A stretch of DNA of 64,000 bases, taken from assembly GCF_028595955.1 (NCBI RefSeq), contig NZ_JANHJP010000003.1:1-64000 (forward strand), written 5' to 3'. A model generated the notes under the pieces. That model was not told the DNA's origin and searched no databases. It saw only the letters and a list, made by a program, of their open reading frames with translations. Of this stretch, positions 42,692-53,177 are shown piece after piece. The stretch's first letter is position 1. Every line of letters begins with the position of its first letter. A program made the position numbers and the translations under genes. Source of the stretch: Columbia Basin potato purple top phytoplasma (GTDB lineage: Bacteria > Bacillota_I > Bacilli_A > Acholeplasmatales > Acholeplasmataceae).

Positions 42692-43453
42692 TTAAATCAT
42701 AAAAGTAACTAAATATTCTTGAATTTGATTAGCATCTTTCATTTTTAACATAATACCTTCTAAAGCGATAGAAATATTTCCTGTTTCTTCTGAAACTATA
42801 ATAGTCATACTATCAGTATTTTCGCTAATGCCTAAAGCAGCACGATGTCTAGAACCTGTTGTTTTTTTAAAATATTGTTTTTCTGATAACATAAAATAAG
42901 CTCCAGCAGATAAAATCCTATCACCTCGAATAATAACAGCTCCATCATGTAATGGAGTATTAGGTATAAAAATATTAATCAAAAGTTCTTTAGAGATTTT
43001 ACCGTCAATTAAAATGGATTTTTGAGCAAATTGTTCTAAAGAATTATGCTTTTCAATAGTTATTAAAGCGCCTATTTTTTTTTCAGATATTTCCAAAACA
43101 GCTTCTAAAATTTGTTTTTGAGTATTATGACTTACCATGGCAAATTTTTTATTTTTATGCCAAAATTTAGTACATTTATGCAAATAATATCTTAAATAAG
43201 GAGCTTTTATAATAACAGGAGCTAATAAAATAAAATTAATTATAGGAATCCGAATATCAAAACCTATTAATTTTGTTAATAAATTTTTGTCTTGCGGAGA
43301 GAAATTAATTTCCCAAACATAACACAAACAAAGCGCCAAAAGGAAAGAATAAATAATTTTAAAAAATTCATATTGACTAACGAAAATTCGAAAAGAAATA
43401 TAGATTAAACAAAGTAAACAAATAGACAATAAAATAATTTTTATCAAATCCAT
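42692..43453 (-). CDS. cdaA: Diadenylate cyclase CdaA (DisA_N domain)
   Basis: CdaA makes cyclic di-AMP, a regulator of potassium and osmolyte homeostasis. The 253-residue protein has an N-terminal membrane region of about three helices (residues 3-20, 27-48, 68-84) and the DisA_N catalytic domain with TPLHDGAVII (DGA at 170-172) and SRHRAALGISE (RHR at 202-204). Both active-site motifs are intact. The usual cdaA neighbours cdaR and glmM are absent, as expected without cell wall synthesis. No c-di-AMP phosphodiesterase is in this window. Confidence 0.95.
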   Translation of the reverse strand: MDLIKIILLSICLLCLIYISFRIFVSQYEFFKIIYSFLLALCLCYVWEINFSPQDKNLLTKLIGFDIRIPIINFILLAPVIIKAPYLRYYLHKCTKFWHKNKKFAMVSHNTQKQILEAVLEISEKKIGALITIEKHNSLEQFAQKSILIDGKISKELLINIFIPNTPLHDGAVIIRGDRILSAGAYFMLSEKQYFKKTTGSRHRAALGISENTDSMTIIVSEETGNISIALEGIMLKMKDANQIQEYLVTFMI

Positions 43454-43872
43454 ATTTTATCAAAAAAGCCTTTTCCAATTATTTTATAATTTAGAAAGTT
43501 GAACTAAAATTATAATATAAATTATATCAATAACATCTTATATATAAAAATGAAATTAATTTATATATTAAAACAATTATTTTGTCTTAAATAATAATTT
43601 CAAAAAATTATTATGTCTGATCTAAATTAAAAAATATAATTTTAAATTTTTTAAAATATTTACATATTATAAATTAAAAAAATAAAAAGAAATATGATTG
43701 AGCATCATATTTTTTTTATTATCAAAAAATAAATTAAATTATATTAATAATAAATAAAAATATTAAATTTAAAAATAAAATAATTTATAAACGCGAGACT
43801 ACCTAAATAAAAAAAACAATAACTATCTTTTAAAAAAAATAATTAAAATTTAAAAAAGAAAAAAAATTATTA
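43454..43872. other. 419-base A/T-rich gap between rpsD and cdaA, one terminator seen
   Basis: Apart from the hairpin at 43690-43712, this stretch shows only A/T-rich sequence with frequent stops in all frames. No SD-preceded frame or structured RNA was found. Promoter sequences for cdaA are probably within the lower half, but no box stands out. Confidence 0.4.
43690..43717. terminator. Terminator-like hairpin downstream of rpsD
   Basis: A perfect 9-base stem (AAATATGAT with ATCATATTT) with a TGAGC loop is flanked by T runs on both strands (TTTTT on plus, TTCTTTTT on minus). It lies about 160 bases after the rpsD stop on the minus strand, so rpsD could be its client. The + strand has no gene ending here. 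Confidence 0.5.
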
Positions 43873-44472
43873 TTATTTATTATAGAATTCGACAATTAAT
43901 TGTTCATTAATATCTGTTAAAAATTCATTTCTTTTAGGATATCTAATGTATTTACCAACTAAGTTTTTTTCATCTAAAGAAACATATTCAGCTTTATTAC
44001 GTGTTTTATTTTCTAAAGAAAATTTAATAATATTTAAATTTTTAGATTTTTCTCTAATAGAAATTTGCTGTCCTGGTTTAACACAATAAGAACAAATATC
44101 TACTTTTTTAGAATCTACTAAAATATGACCATGAGAAATTAATTGTTTAGACTGTGCTCTAGTTTTAGCTAAATTTAAACGATAAACAATATTATCTAAA
44201 CGAGATTCTAATAAAATTAAAAAATTTTCACCATGAACACCTTTTAATTTAGCTGAATTCTGAAAAAATCTCTTAAATTGTTTTTCTGACACTCCATAAA
44301 CAAAACGAACTTTTTGTTTTTCTTTTAATTGAATATTAAAATTACTTTTATTTTGTTTCTTTCTAGATTTATTTAAATGATTTCCCTTTGATACTAATTC
44401 TTTTCCTGTTTCGGACAAAGAATATTCTAAACGACGAGAAAGTTTCCAACTTGGATTTGTATAACGAGACAT
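43873..44472 (-). CDS. rpsD: 30S ribosomal protein S4, zinc-free form
   Basis: S4 is a primary assembly protein and contributes to decoding accuracy. The 199-residue protein begins SRYTNPSWKLSRRLEYSLSETGKEL and has the S4 RNA-binding domain (RLDNIVYRLNLAKTRAQSKQLISHGHILVDSKKVDI). The N-terminal zinc-ligand Cys found in C+ forms (GPxCRLCR) are Ser/Trp/Leu here, so it is the C- form. It stands alone with long gaps on both sides and a small hairpin (44524-44530 with 44540-44546) about 50 bases upstream of the start, possibly an autoregulatory leader. Confidence 0.97.
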   Translation of the reverse strand: MSRYTNPSWKLSRRLEYSLSETGKELVSKGNHLNKSRKKQNKSNFNIQLKEKQKVRFVYGVSEKQFKRFFQNSAKLKGVHGENFLILLESRLDNIVYRLNLAKTRAQSKQLISHGHILVDSKKVDICSYCVKPGQQISIREKSKNLNIIKFSLENKTRNKAEYVSLDEKNLVGKYIRYPKRNEFLTDINEQLIVEFYNK

Positions 44473-44775
44473 TTTTTTAGATAAAACTCCTTATTTAAAA
44501 ATTTACATAAATAATTTATTTATTTTGATTTTTGCAAATAATCAAATTAATAAATTTTAATGAATAATAATTGAATTTGTAAAATTTTTTAATTTATATT
44601 TTTCATAAATCACAATTTTAATATAATAATAAAAATTATAAATTTAACATAATAATATCTATTTTATCATATTAAAAATGAATCATAAAATAAAAATAAA
44701 AAAAACAATAAAAATAACTTATATAAAAAACAAACAGTAAAAACTAATAAAAAAAAATAAAATATAAATTTTTAT
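44473..44775 (-). promoter_or_regulatory. rpsD leader/promoter gap (303 bases)
   Basis: There is no gene in this stretch. A 7-base inverted repeat (TTTGATT 44524-44530, AATCAAA 44540-44546, loop 9) lies 52 bases above the rpsD start. A TATGATAAAAT string on the minus strand near 44660-44670 resembles a -10 region. The rest is A/T-rich without visible structure. Confidence 0.35.
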
Positions 44776-45591
44776 TTATAAAACAGAATTAATTATATCA
44801 GTAACTATTTTATTTATTTCTTTAGTATCTTTTGTTTTATAATGTTCAAAATGCAAAGGTGAATGGATGAAAATATCTACTTGTTTTTTTCGAAACCAAC
44901 ATTTACCTCTCATAGCGCAAGATCCTTTTAAAGTTATAGGTAAAATATTAGCTTGACTTTTAAGAGCGATATGAAAAGATCCATCTAAAGAATGAATAAT
45001 TCTATCACTAGTTTTATTTTTAATTCCCCCTTCATAAAATACAACCATTGCTAAATTTTTCTTAATGTTATTGATTCCTTTTAAAATATTTTGAATCGTC
45101 TCTCTATTATTGCCTCTCGTAATTTTTATACAATTAGACATATTAAAATAATAACTTAAAAACCATCCAAATTTACCATGATATAATTCATCTTTAGGTA
45201 AAAAAGAAATTGTTCTTGGAAAAATAGAAGCGATAATAAAAGGATCAAAATTAGTTTTATGATTTGAATAAAGAATTAACTTACCTTCTAAAGGAACTAA
45301 ATCTTTATTATACACATTAACTTTGATTCTAAAAAAATTTCTAATCAATTTAGACATACTAGCAATAATTTTTTTTCTAAAAGGATGATCAACTCTTAAA
45401 TTTTTAGTAAACCACATAACTAAAAATAAAAAAATGAAAACAAAGATCCATGTTAAAACAACACTTAAACAAAAACTTATAATATAAAATAACAATTGAT
45501 AAAGCCAAGAAAATCGAAAAATACCTATCAATTTCAAAGGAAACAACCAAAAAAACAAAAAAGATAATATAAAAAGAAAACTAAAAAACAT
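44776..45591 (-). CDS. plsC: 1-acyl-sn-glycerol-3-phosphate acyltransferase (PlsC family)
   Basis: PlsC adds the second acyl chain to make phosphatidic acid. The 271-residue protein has two N-terminal membrane segments (about residues 1-24 and 32-61), then the acyltransferase motif NHKTNFDPF with His111 and Asp116 (HX4D), a KITRG-like block 2 (CIKITRGNNRE), and FYEGGIKNK in place of the usual FPEGTRS. It follows folA by 3 bases. The family fit is good; substrate position is inferred. Confidence 0.92.
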   Translation of the reverse strand: MFFSFLFILSFLFFWLFPLKLIGIFRFSWLYQLLFYIISFCLSVVLTWIFVFIFLFLVMWFTKNLRVDHPFRKKIIASMSKLIRNFFRIKVNVYNKDLVPLEGKLILYSNHKTNFDPFIIASIFPRTISFLPKDELYHGKFGWFLSYYFNMSNCIKITRGNNRETIQNILKGINNIKKNLAMVVFYEGGIKNKTSDRIIHSLDGSFHIALKSQANILPITLKGSCAMRGKCWFRKKQVDIFIHSPLHFEHYKTKDTKEINKIVTDIINSVL

Positions 45592-45594
45592 ATT

Positions 45595-46089
45595 TTAAAA
45601 CCCTTCACATCTATTTTTTCTTATATAAGTAACAAAAATTAATTCAGGTTTGATTTTCTTCTCTTTAATAAAATATTTAGAAGAATCAAAACGAGGAAAA
45701 AAATAATCACCTTGATATCTTCTTAATATATGAGTGATATACATAACTTTAACATAATCCAAAGATTGTCGATAAATTTGGCTGCCGCCTATCACCATAA
45801 TTTCTTCTTTGTTATTTTTGTATTTATTTAAAAATTTTTTTAAATCTAAAATTCCAATAACATCAGGAATAGAAATAAATGAACAACTTGCAACATAAAC
45901 TTTTTTAAAAGGCAAAGGTTTATTTTTGTAATAACTTTTTAAAGATTGATAAGTTTTGAAACCCATTAAAACATTTTTATTTGAAGCTTTGTTTTTGAAA
46001 AATAAAAGATCTTCGCGATAATGCCATGGTAATTTATCACCTTTACCGATTAAAAAATTAGAATCTAAAGCTGAAATTAAACTAATCAT
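45595..46089 (-). CDS. folA: Dihydrofolate reductase
   Basis: DHFR regenerates tetrahydrofolate after thymidylate synthesis. The 164-residue product shows [28 protein letters not shown] with catalytic Asp27, the [17 protein letters not shown] region (usual MGRxTxxS; here Lys replaces Arg) and [17 protein letters not shown]. The ATG overlaps the thyA TGA by 4 bases, so the pair is coupled. Confidence 0.97.
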   Translation of the reverse strand: MISLISALDSNFLIGKGDKLPWHYREDLLFFKNKASNKNVLMGFKTYQSLKSYYKNKPLPFKKVYVASCSFISIPDVIGILDLKKFLNKYKNNKEEIMVIGGSQIYRQSLDYVKVMYITHILRRYQGDYFFPRFDSSKYFIKEKKIKPELIFVTYIRKNRCEGF

Positions 46090-46952
46090 ACTGCCACCTC
46101 TCCTTTTAAAACATCATGACAAATATAATCTTTTAATTTAAAATCTGAAAATTGAAAATTTTCTATATCTCGAATATTAGGATTTAAGATAATTTGAGGC
46201 AAAGGATAAGGTTTACGTTGAATTTGAATTTTAATTTGTTCTAAATGATTTTCATAAATATGTGCATCGCCCAAAGTATGAATGAATTCATATGGTTGTA
46301 AATTAGTTACTTGTGCTACCATCATCAATAATAAAGAATAAGAAGCGATATTAAAAGGAATTCCCAAAAAAACATCTCCACTTCTTTGATATAATTGCAA
46401 AGAGAGTTTATTATCTTCAACATAAAATTGCATCATAACATGACAAGGAGGTAAAGCCATCTCATTTATTAAAGGGGGATTCCAAGCAGAAATAATTAAA
46501 CGTCTAGATAAAGGATTTTTTTTAATTTCTTGAATAATCTTTTTTAATTGATCTGCTCCATAAAAATTACGCCATTGTGCACCATAAATAGGTCCTAATT
46601 GACCATGTTTAGAAGCGAACAATTCATCATCTTTAATTTTTTGAATAAATTCTTTTAAAGTTTCCCCTTTAAAACTAAGAGATTGAGTATATTTTTTATA
46701 AGGCCACTCATTCCAAATATTAACATTATTTTGGACTAAATAACGAATATTAGTGTCACCTTTAATAAACCATAATAATTCATGAACAATGCCTTTTAAA
46801 TATAATTTTTTAGTAGTTAATAAAGGGAAACCTTTATTTAAATTAAAACGCATTTGGTGACCAAAAATTCCTTTGGTTTTTATCGAAGTTCTGTTTATCC
46901 TTGTAATACCTTTTTTTAATATTAAAAAACATAAATCTAAATATTGATGCAT
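46086..46952 (-). CDS. thyA: Thymidylate synthase (ThyA type)
   Basis: ThyA methylates dUMP with methylene-THF to give dTMP. The 288-residue protein has the catalytic Cys170 in [12 protein letters not shown], the phosphate-binding [31 protein letters not shown] and the [14 protein letters not shown] dUMP-binding segment. It is complete. It works with the adjacent folA, and tmk (4981-5604) takes the product to dTDP. The SD (AAAGGA, 46958-46963 on the minus strand) lies inside a possible leader stem. Confidence 0.98.
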   Translation of the reverse strand: MHQYLDLCFLILKKGITRINRTSIKTKGIFGHQMRFNLNKGFPLLTTKKLYLKGIVHELLWFIKGDTNIRYLVQNNVNIWNEWPYKKYTQSLSFKGETLKEFIQKIKDDELFASKHGQLGPIYGAQWRNFYGADQLKKIIQEIKKNPLSRRLIISAWNPPLINEMALPPCHVMMQFYVEDNKLSLQLYQRSGDVFLGIPFNIASYSLLLMMVAQVTNLQPYEFIHTLGDAHIYENHLEQIKIQIQRKPYPLPQIILNPNIRDIENFQFSDFKLKDYICHDVLKGEVAV

Positions 46953-46956
46953 TAAA

Positions 46957-47000
46957 AATATCCTTTCTTTTAAAATTTTTTTATTTTAAAAAAAGATATT
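46957..47000 (-). promoter_or_regulatory. Leader stem-loop that can cover the thyA ribosome binding site
   Basis: On the minus strand AATATC (46995-47000) can pair with GATATT (46957-46962), which includes part of the AAAGGA SD. Inside, ATTTTAAAA-type arms (46968-46976 and 46983-46991) form a perfect 9-base stem with a 6-base loop. The layout could hide the SD. All stems are A/T rich, so chance is a serious alternative. Confidence 0.3.
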
Positions 47001-47039
47001 ATAAAAATAAATTAAAAAATAAAATAAAAAAATTTTATT

Positions 47040-47128
47040 TGGCGGAGGAGAAGGGATTCGAACCCTTGCATCTATAAAGATCTACGCGCTTTCCAAGCGA
47101 GCCTCTTAAACCACTTGAGTACTCCTCC
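47040..47128 (-). tRNA. tRNA-Ser (GGA)
   Basis: The acceptor GGAGGAG pairs with CTCCTCC, with discriminator G and encoded CCA. The anticodon loop CTTGGAAAG gives GGA (reads UCU/UCC). The long variable arm (GCGTAGATCTTTATAGATGC) is typical of Ser, and the T-loop is TTCGAAT. It is 89 bases long, located between ackA and thyA. Confidence 0.97.
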
Positions 47129-47150
47129 ATTTTGTCAAAACATAAAATAA

Positions 47151-47178
47151 TCTACTTTAGTTAAAAAACTAAAGTAGA
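47151..47178 (-). terminator. Intrinsic terminator of ackA
   Basis: A perfect 12-base stem (TCTACTTTAGTT with AACTAAAGTAGA, AAAA loop on the + strand) lies 37 bases after the ackA stop. On the minus strand it is followed by TTATTTTATG, a weak U tract. It separates ackA from tRNA-Ser. Confidence 0.65.
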
Positions 47179-47214
47179 TAAATAAAAATAATTATAAAAT
47201 TTAAAAATCAATCT

Positions 47215-48402
47215 TTAATTTTGTTTTTGAATTAAAGCAAAAACATCACGAGCAATTGTTATTTCTTCATTAGTCGGGACAACCATTACTTTAACATGAG
47301 AATTTTTACTAGAAATAATTCTTTCGCCTTTTTGTTTATTTAATTCTAAATCTAAATGAATATTTAAAACTTCTAATCTTTTAACTATTTCTTGACGGAA
47401 GAAAGAAGAATTCTCCCCTATTCCAGCAGTAAAAACTAAAACATCTATGCCTTTTAATAAAACATAATAACTAGCTATATAATCTACTATTCTTTTGATT
47501 TGAATTTGAAAAGCTAAAATAGCATTTTTGTTGTTTTGCAATAATTGTTCTTCTAAAATGCGGCAATCATTAGATATTTCTGAAACACCTAACATGCCAG
47601 ATTTTTTATTTAAAATATCTAAAATTTCTGGATTAGTTTTATTTTCTTTTTTAGCAATAAAAGAAACAACAGTTGGATCAATATTTCCGCTTCTAGTTCC
47701 CATAGGAACTCCTTCTAAAGGCGTAAATCCCATAGATGTATCTACAGATTGACAATTTTGAATAGCAGCCAAAGAAACACCATTACCTGCATGACAAACT
47801 ATCATTTTTAAATTAGAATTATTTAAAAGATGTTCAACTCTTTTAGAAACATATTGATAAGAAATACCATGAAAACCATATTTTCTTAATTTATATTTTC
47901 GATACCATTCATAAGGAGCAGCGTATAAAAAATTTTGTTGTGGTATAGTTTGGTGAAAAGTAGTATCAAAAACTCCTACTTGTAATACTTTTTTAGATAA
48001 TTTTTTTTTAAATAATCTAATTCCTAAAACATTAGCAAAATTATGTAAAGGAGCTAAATCATTCAAACTTTCTATTTTATCGATATTTTCATCTGTCAAA
48101 ATAACTGAATTTTGAAAAATTTCACCACCTTGAACAATTCTATGTCCTACTCCTTCAATATCATCTAAAGAATTAATAATTTTATTTTTTATCAAAGATC
48201 CTAATATTAATTCTATAGCTTGCTGATGGTCTTTAACTGATAAAATATTTTTTATTTTTTTATCTTGGAATTCAAGAGTAAAAATAGCATCATTATAACC
48301 AATTCTTTCAATTGATCCCATGCTACAAACATTCTCTTCAGGCATATTTAACAATTTAAATTTTAAAGAAGAACTACCTGAATTAATTGATATAATTTTC
48401 AT
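47215..48402 (-). CDS. ackA: Acetate kinase
   Basis: AckA converts acetyl phosphate plus ADP to acetate and ATP, giving substrate-level ATP. I start at ATG 48402 (395 residues, MKIISINSGSSSLKFKLL), where the family begins exactly; an upstream in-frame start adds nine non-family residues. The NSGSSSLKF motif, GHRIVQGGE, FDTTFHQTIP, KYGFHGISYQYV, CHAGNGVSLAAI and FTAGIGENSSFFR are all diagnostic. Phosphotransacetylase is not in the window. The SD is weak and distant. Confidence 0.97.
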   Translation of the reverse strand: MKIISINSGSSSLKFKLLNMPEENVCSMGSIERIGYNDAIFTLEFQDKKIKNILSVKDHQQAIELILGSLIKNKIINSLDDIEGVGHRIVQGGEIFQNSVILTDENIDKIESLNDLAPLHNFANVLGIRLFKKKLSKKVLQVGVFDTTFHQTIPQQNFLYAAPYEWYRKYKLRKYGFHGISYQYVSKRVEHLLNNSNLKMIVCHAGNGVSLAAIQNCQSVDTSMGFTPLEGVPMGTRSGNIDPTVVSFIAKKENKTNPEILDILNKKSGMLGVSEISNDCRILEEQLLQNNKNAILAFQIQIKRIVDYIASYYVLLKGIDVLVFTAGIGENSSFFRQEIVKRLEVLNIHLDLELNKQKGERIISSKNSHVKVMVVPTNEEITIARDVFALIQKQN

Positions 48403-48748
48403 AAGAACATAAAAAATCCGTTTCCACAATTTGTTTATAATATAAATGAAATAATAACAAAATATTTTTTATTAATGTATATAATTATTTTAAAATAATT
48501 AATGAATTTTTTATAAAATAATTTTTCTATTTAATTTCTAAAAACACTATATGATTATAAAAAGTATGACAAATTTAAGAATAATAATTTAAATAATTAA
48601 AATTATATAAAAAAAATACCATAAAATAAAAAACACCTCTATAAATTAATATATCAGTGTTTTTTTATTTTTATTTTAAAATCTAAAATATTTTGAAATA
48701 AAAAAGTAAATTAAATAAATATAAAAAATTTATTAAATCCAAACATTT
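48403..48748. other. Gap between tuf and ackA, tuf terminator seen
   Basis: This 346-base gap is A/T-rich. It contains the hairpin at 48628-48665 downstream of tuf on the minus strand. The ackA leader portion shows no strong promoter boxes or SD. No additional gene was found. Confidence 0.4.
48628..48665 (-). terminator. Candidate terminator of the rpsL-rpsG-fusA-tuf operon
   Basis: A 9-base stem (A6CAC at 48628-48636 with GTGT6 at 48657-48665) with a 20-base loop ends in a U run on the minus strand, 84 bases after the tuf stop. The loop is long, so stability is modest. Confidence 0.5.
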
Positions 48749-49939
48749 TTATTCAAGTATTTCGATAACTGTTCCAGCTCCGATAGTTCTTCCGCCTTCA
48801 CGTACAGAAAAGCTTGTGCCTTTTTCTATCGCAACAGGGTGAATCAAAGTAACAATAAGTTCCACTAAATCACCAGGATTAACTATTTTAAGACCATCTT
48901 TTAATTGAATTACTCCAGTTATATCAGCAGTTCTTAAATAAAATTGCGGACGGTAATTATCTCTGAAAAAAGTAGTTCTTCCGCCTTCTTTAGCTGTTAA
49001 AATATAAATTTTAGCTACAAATTTAGAGTGAGGTTTTACAGAGTCTTTCTTAGCTATAACTTGACCACGTTGAATATCTTTATAATTTATACCACGTAAT
49101 AAAATACCTATGTTATCTCCTGCAAAAGCTCCTTCTTTATCTAAATTTTTATGAAACATTTGCAAACCAGTTACTGTAGATTTTTGTGTTTCTTTGATTC
49201 CCACAATTTCTACTTCTTCTGAAATTTTAATTTGTCCTCTTTCTACACGTCCTGTAGCAACTGTTCCTCTTCCTTTAACGTTAATAACACCTTCTATAGG
49301 CATTAAAAAAGGTTTATCTAAATCACGTACTGGATCTTCAATATATGTATCTAAAGCATCAAGTAAATCTTGTATACTTTGAACATATTTTGAATCACCT
49401 TCTATAGCTTTCAAAGCAGAACCTCTAATTATAGGTATATTCGGATCATTGAAACCATTAGAAGATAAAACATCTCTAATTTCTAATTCTATACATTCTA
49501 AAATATCTTCATCATCCATCATATCACATTTATTTAAAAAAACTAATAACTTAGGAACTCCTACTTGTTTAGCAAGCAAAATATGTTCTCTTGTTTGAGG
49601 CATTACACCATCAACAGCAGAAACTACTAAAATACCTGCATCCATTTGAGCAGCTCCTGTAATCATATTTTTAATATAATCTGCGTGTCCAGGACAATCT
49701 ACATGAGCATAATGTCTTTTGACTGTTTGATATTCAACATGTGAAGTACTAATTGTAATACCGCGTTCTTTTTCTTCAGGTGCTTTATCTATTTGCTCAT
49801 AAAGTTGTTTTTCTGCTAATCCTTTAGAATGTAAATAAGAAGTTATAGCAGAAGTTAAAGTAGTTTTTCCATGATCTACATGACCAATAGTTCCTACATT
49901 TAAATGTATTTTGTCTCTTGAAAATGTTGTTATAGGCAT
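48749..49939 (-). CDS. tuf: Elongation factor Tu
   Basis: EF-Tu delivers aminoacyl-tRNA to the ribosome. The 396-residue protein has P-loop GHVDHGKT (19-26), the switch [25 protein letters not shown] and SAL-type G motifs, and beta-barrel domains 2 and 3 through TVIEILE. It is last in the rpsL-rpsG-fusA-tuf group, 43 bases after fusA. EF-Tu is a standard phytoplasma typing gene. Confidence 0.99.
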   Translation of the reverse strand: MPITTFSRDKIHLNVGTIGHVDHGKTTLTSAITSYLHSKGLAEKQLYEQIDKAPEEKERGITISTSHVEYQTVKRHYAHVDCPGHADYIKNMITGAAQMDAGILVVSAVDGVMPQTREHILLAKQVGVPKLLVFLNKCDMMDDEDILECIELEIRDVLSSNGFNDPNIPIIRGSALKAIEGDSKYVQSIQDLLDALDTYIEDPVRDLDKPFLMPIEGVINVKGRGTVATGRVERGQIKISEEVEIVGIKETQKSTVTGLQMFHKNLDKEGAFAGDNIGILLRGINYKDIQRGQVIAKKDSVKPHSKFVAKIYILTAKEGGRTTFFRDNYRPQFYLRTADITGVIQLKDGLKIVNPGDLVELIVTLIHPVAIEKGTSFSVREGGRTIGAGTVIEILE

Positions 49940-49982
49940 TTTAAAGCCCTCCTTTTATTATTTTTTTGAAAACATTAAAATA

Positions 49983-52055
49983 TTAAATACTACGATCTTT
50001 AATAATTTTTTCTGTAATACTATTTGGTGTTTTTGCATATTTAGCAAATTGCATAATAAAACTTGCTCTTCCTTGGGTATTAGAACGTAAATTCGTAACA
50101 TAACCAAACATTTCAGATAAAGGCACTAGAGATCTAATGACAACTGCATTACCTCGGTTTTCTTGATTTTCTAATTTTCCTCTTCTTGATGTTAAATCGC
50201 CAATAACGTTTCCTACATAATTATCAGGTGTTACGACTTCTACATTCATAATAGGCTCTAAAAGAATTAAACCTCCATTATTTTTGGTTTCTTTTAAAGC
50301 AATAGAAGCAGCAATTTTAAAAGCAAGTTCTGATGAATCAACATCATGATAAGAACCATCAAATAAAGTTGCTTTTACATCTATAAAAGGAAAACCAGCA
50401 ATAATACCATTGGCCAAAGATTCTTCTAATCCTTTTTTAACGGATGGAATATATTCACGAGGAATAGCGCCACCAACAATTTTATTAACAAATTCAAATC
50501 CTTTACCTTCGTTAGGTTCAAAACGAATACAAACATGACCATATTGACCACGTCCTCCAGATTGACGTATATATTTTCCTTCTGTTTCTGCAACTTTAGT
50601 TAAAGTTTCTCTATAAGAAACTTGTGGTTCTGCTACATTAGCTTGAATTTTGAATTCTCTTTTTAAACGATCCATAATAATATCAAGATGTAGCTCGCCC
50701 ATACCTGCAATAATAGTCTGACCTGTTTCGTGATTAATATAACATCTAAAAGTTGGGTCTTCTTCAGCTAATTTGCTTAAAGCAACAGCAATTTTATCTT
50801 GATCATTTTTAGTTTTAGGTTCTACTGCAATCTCTATAACTGGTTCAGGGAAATTCATAGTTTCTAAAATAATGAAATCATTTTCTTCATTCAAAGTATT
50901 GCCAGTAGTAGTATTTTTTAATCCTATAACGGCAACAATATCTCCAGTACTAGCTTCTTGAATTTCTTCTCTTTTATTAGCATGCATTTGCAACAAACGA
51001 CCTATACGTTCTTTAACATTTTTGGAAGAATTTTTAATATAAGTTCCAGTTTTTAAAACACCTGAATAAATTCTTAAAAAAGTTAAACGTCCTACAAAAG
51101 GGTCAGTCATAATTTTAAAAGCTAAAGCTGTAAATTTTTCATCATCAGAAGCTTTACGAACTATTTCTTTATCATTAATATCTAATCCTGTTATAGGCGG
51201 TACATCAATAGGAGATGGTAAATAATCTACCATAGCATCTAAAATTTTTAAAACCCCTTTATTTTTAAAAGCGGATCCACACAACACAGGAAAAAAATCA
51301 ACACTTAAAGTTGCTTTTCTGATGACTTTTTTTAAAAATTCTGCATTAATTTCTTTATTTTGAAAAAACATTTCCATCAAATCATCATCAAAATCAGCTA
51401 ATATTTCAATTAATTCTTGTCTTTTTTGAGTAGCTATGTCCAATAAATCTGAGGGAATATCTATTGATTTACCGCTTTCTGTAGTAGAATTATTATCATA
51501 TTGAAAAGCAGTCATATCTAATAAATCAATGATACCGTTAAAACTGCTTTCTTTTCCAATAGGCCATTGAATAGAAGCTACTTTGACGCCCAATCTTTGT
51601 TTTAAAGTATCAATAGCATAAGCAAAATCTGCCCCTATTTTATCCATTTTATTTACAAAAACAATTCTTGGCACTTTGTATTCCGTAGCTTGACGCCAAA
51701 CAGTTTCAGTTTGTGGTTCTACTCCTGCTTGTGCATCAATAACAACTACAGCGCCATCTAAAACTCTTAAAGAACGTGAAACTTCAACTGTAAAATCTAC
51801 GTGACCAGGAGTATCAATAATTTGGATTTTATTATCTTTCCAAAAAATAGTAGTAGCTGCAGAAGTAATTGTAATTCCTCTTTCTTGCTCCTGTACCATC
51901 CAATCCATTTGAGAAGCCCCTTCATGAGTCTCTCCTATTTTATGTATTTTACCAGTATGAAATAAAATTCTTTCTGTAGTTGTAGTTTTACCAGCATCGA
52001 TATGCGCCATAATACCGATATTGCGTATTTGATGAATTTTAAATTGGCGTCCCAT
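49983..52055 (-). CDS. fusA: Elongation factor G
   Basis: EF-G catalyses translocation. The 690-residue protein has P-loop AHIDAGKT (17-24), [31 protein letters not shown], domain II, domain III and the domain IV segment [16 protein letters not shown], ending in domain V. Length and motifs are normal. A strong SD (AAGGAGT) precedes the ATG. It is 30 bases after rpsG. Confidence 0.99.
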   Translation of the reverse strand: MGRQFKIHQIRNIGIMAHIDAGKTTTTERILFHTGKIHKIGETHEGASQMDWMVQEQERGITITSAATTIFWKDNKIQIIDTPGHVDFTVEVSRSLRVLDGAVVVIDAQAGVEPQTETVWRQATEYKVPRIVFVNKMDKIGADFAYAIDTLKQRLGVKVASIQWPIGKESSFNGIIDLLDMTAFQYDNNSTTESGKSIDIPSDLLDIATQKRQELIEILADFDDDLMEMFFQNKEINAEFLKKVIRKATLSVDFFPVLCGSAFKNKGVLKILDAMVDYLPSPIDVPPITGLDINDKEIVRKASDDEKFTALAFKIMTDPFVGRLTFLRIYSGVLKTGTYIKNSSKNVKERIGRLLQMHANKREEIQEASTGDIVAVIGLKNTTTGNTLNEENDFIILETMNFPEPVIEIAVEPKTKNDQDKIAVALSKLAEEDPTFRCYINHETGQTIIAGMGELHLDIIMDRLKREFKIQANVAEPQVSYRETLTKVAETEGKYIRQSGGRGQYGHVCIRFEPNEGKGFEFVNKIVGGAIPREYIPSVKKGLEESLANGIIAGFPFIDVKATLFDGSYHDVDSSELAFKIAASIALKETKNNGGLILLEPIMNVEVVTPDNYVGNVIGDLTSRRGKLENQENRGNAVVIRSLVPLSEMFGYVTNLRSNTQGRASFIMQFAKYAKTPNSITEKIIKDRSI

Positions 52056-52085
52056 AAATATTACTCCTTGATATTTTTATCGATT

Positions 52086-52556
52086 TTACCAACGATAATG
52101 AGCGAAAGCTTTGTTAGAATCAGCCATACGATGAGTATCTTCTCTTTTTTTTACTGTTATTCCTGTTTTAGCTGCGGCATCGATAATTTCTTTTGCTAAC
52201 TTTTCTTTCATAGTTTTTTCATTTCTTTTTTGAGAATATTGAATTAACCATCTTAACCCTAAAGATTGACGTCTTTCTGGTCTTACTTCGGAAGGTACTT
52301 GATAATTTTGACTTCCTATAGTACGTGTACGAACTTCTAAAATAGGCATAACATTATTTAAAGCTTCATTAAAAACATCTATTGGTTCTCTTTGAGTTAT
52401 TTTTTTAACTATTTCTAAAGCGCCATATAAAATAGATTGAGCAACATATTTTTTGCCATCTTTCATGATAGTATTTATAATTTTAGTGACTAATATAGAA
52501 TTATAAATAGGATCTGGCGATATATTTTTCTTATAAATATGCTTTTTACGTGACAT
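52086..52556 (-). CDS. rpsG: 30S ribosomal protein S7
   Basis: S7 organises the 30S head and the E site. The 156-residue product has [63 protein letters not shown] and the C-terminal [18 protein letters not shown], all canonical. It is 44 bases after rpsL. Confidence 0.98.
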   Translation of the reverse strand: MSRKKHIYKKNISPDPIYNSILVTKIINTIMKDGKKYVAQSILYGALEIVKKITQREPIDVFNEALNNVMPILEVRTRTIGSQNYQVPSEVRPERRQSLGLRWLIQYSQKRNEKTMKEKLAKEIIDAAAKTGITVKKREDTHRMADSNKAFAHYRW

Positions 52557-52600
52557 TAATTAAAACCTTTCTTTATTAAAATAAAAAAAACATTATATCT

Positions 52601-53020
52601 TTATTTTTTAACAACAGATCTTTTTGCGCCATATTTAGAACGTCCTTGTTTTCTATTGGCAACACCTGTAGCATCTAAAGCGCCTCTAACTATATGATAA
52701 CGTACTCCAGGCAAATCTTTAACTCTTCCGCCGCGAACTAAAACATTACTATGTTCCTGTAAAGAATGATCTATTCCCGGAATATAAGCATTAACTTCAG
52801 TTTTGTTACTTAAACGTACTCTAGCGAATTTTCTTAAAGCTGAATTAGGCTTTTTAGGAGTCATTGTTGAAACTTTAATACAAACTCCTGATTTTTGAGG
52901 TGAATTAATTTTTTTACTTTTTTGCTTTAAATTATTAAAAATAAATCTTAAAGCTGGTGATTTACTTTTATAAACTTTATCAACTCTATTTTTTTTTATT
53001 AATTGAGGTATAGTAGGCAT
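52601..53020 (-). CDS. rpsL: 30S ribosomal protein S12
   Basis: S12 controls decoding accuracy. The 139-residue protein has [12 protein letters not shown], the [17 protein letters not shown] loop with the streptomycin-relevant Lys intact, and [21 protein letters not shown] with the second relevant Lys intact. A streptomycin-sensitive S12 is therefore expected. It heads the str operon, with a TTGTTT-N17-TATAAT promoter upstream. Confidence 0.98.
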   Translation of the reverse strand: MPTIPQLIKKNRVDKVYKSKSPALRFIFNNLKQKSKKINSPQKSGVCIKVSTMTPKKPNSALRKFARVRLSNKTEVNAYIPGIDHSLQEHSNVLVRGGRVKDLPGVRYHIVRGALDATGVANRKQGRSKYGAKRSVVKK

Positions 53021-53107
53021 TAAAAACTCCTTAATTTAATTTATAATGTATAAAAATTTTAATATGTAAATTTAAACAAATTATAATAGCTTAATCTTAT
53101 ACACATA

Positions 53108-53136
53108 ATTATAACTTTTTTTATAACAAAAAACAA
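53108..53136 (-). promoter_or_regulatory. Promoter for rpsL-rpsG-fusA-tuf
   Basis: On the minus strand TTGTTT (53131-53136) and TATAAT (53108-53113) are separated by exactly 17 bases. This lies about 90 bases upstream of rpsL, in the gap after rpoC, and is the best sigma-70-type promoter seen in the window. Confidence 0.65.
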
Positions 53137-53153
53137 TAAAATTATATTTTTTA

Positions 53154-53177
53154 AAACAATATTAAATATAATTGTTT
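53154..53177 (-). terminator. Possible rpoC terminator
   Basis: On the minus strand AAACAAT (53171-53177) and ATTGTTT (53154-53160) form a 7-base stem right at the rpoC stop codon, followed by TAAAAAATATAATTTT. The U run is interrupted, so termination may be partial and some transcripts may continue into rpsL. Confidence 0.35.

Noticed and set aside
49194-49382. Short + strand frame inside tuf
   Set aside because: Antisense shadow of a conserved gene, no SD.
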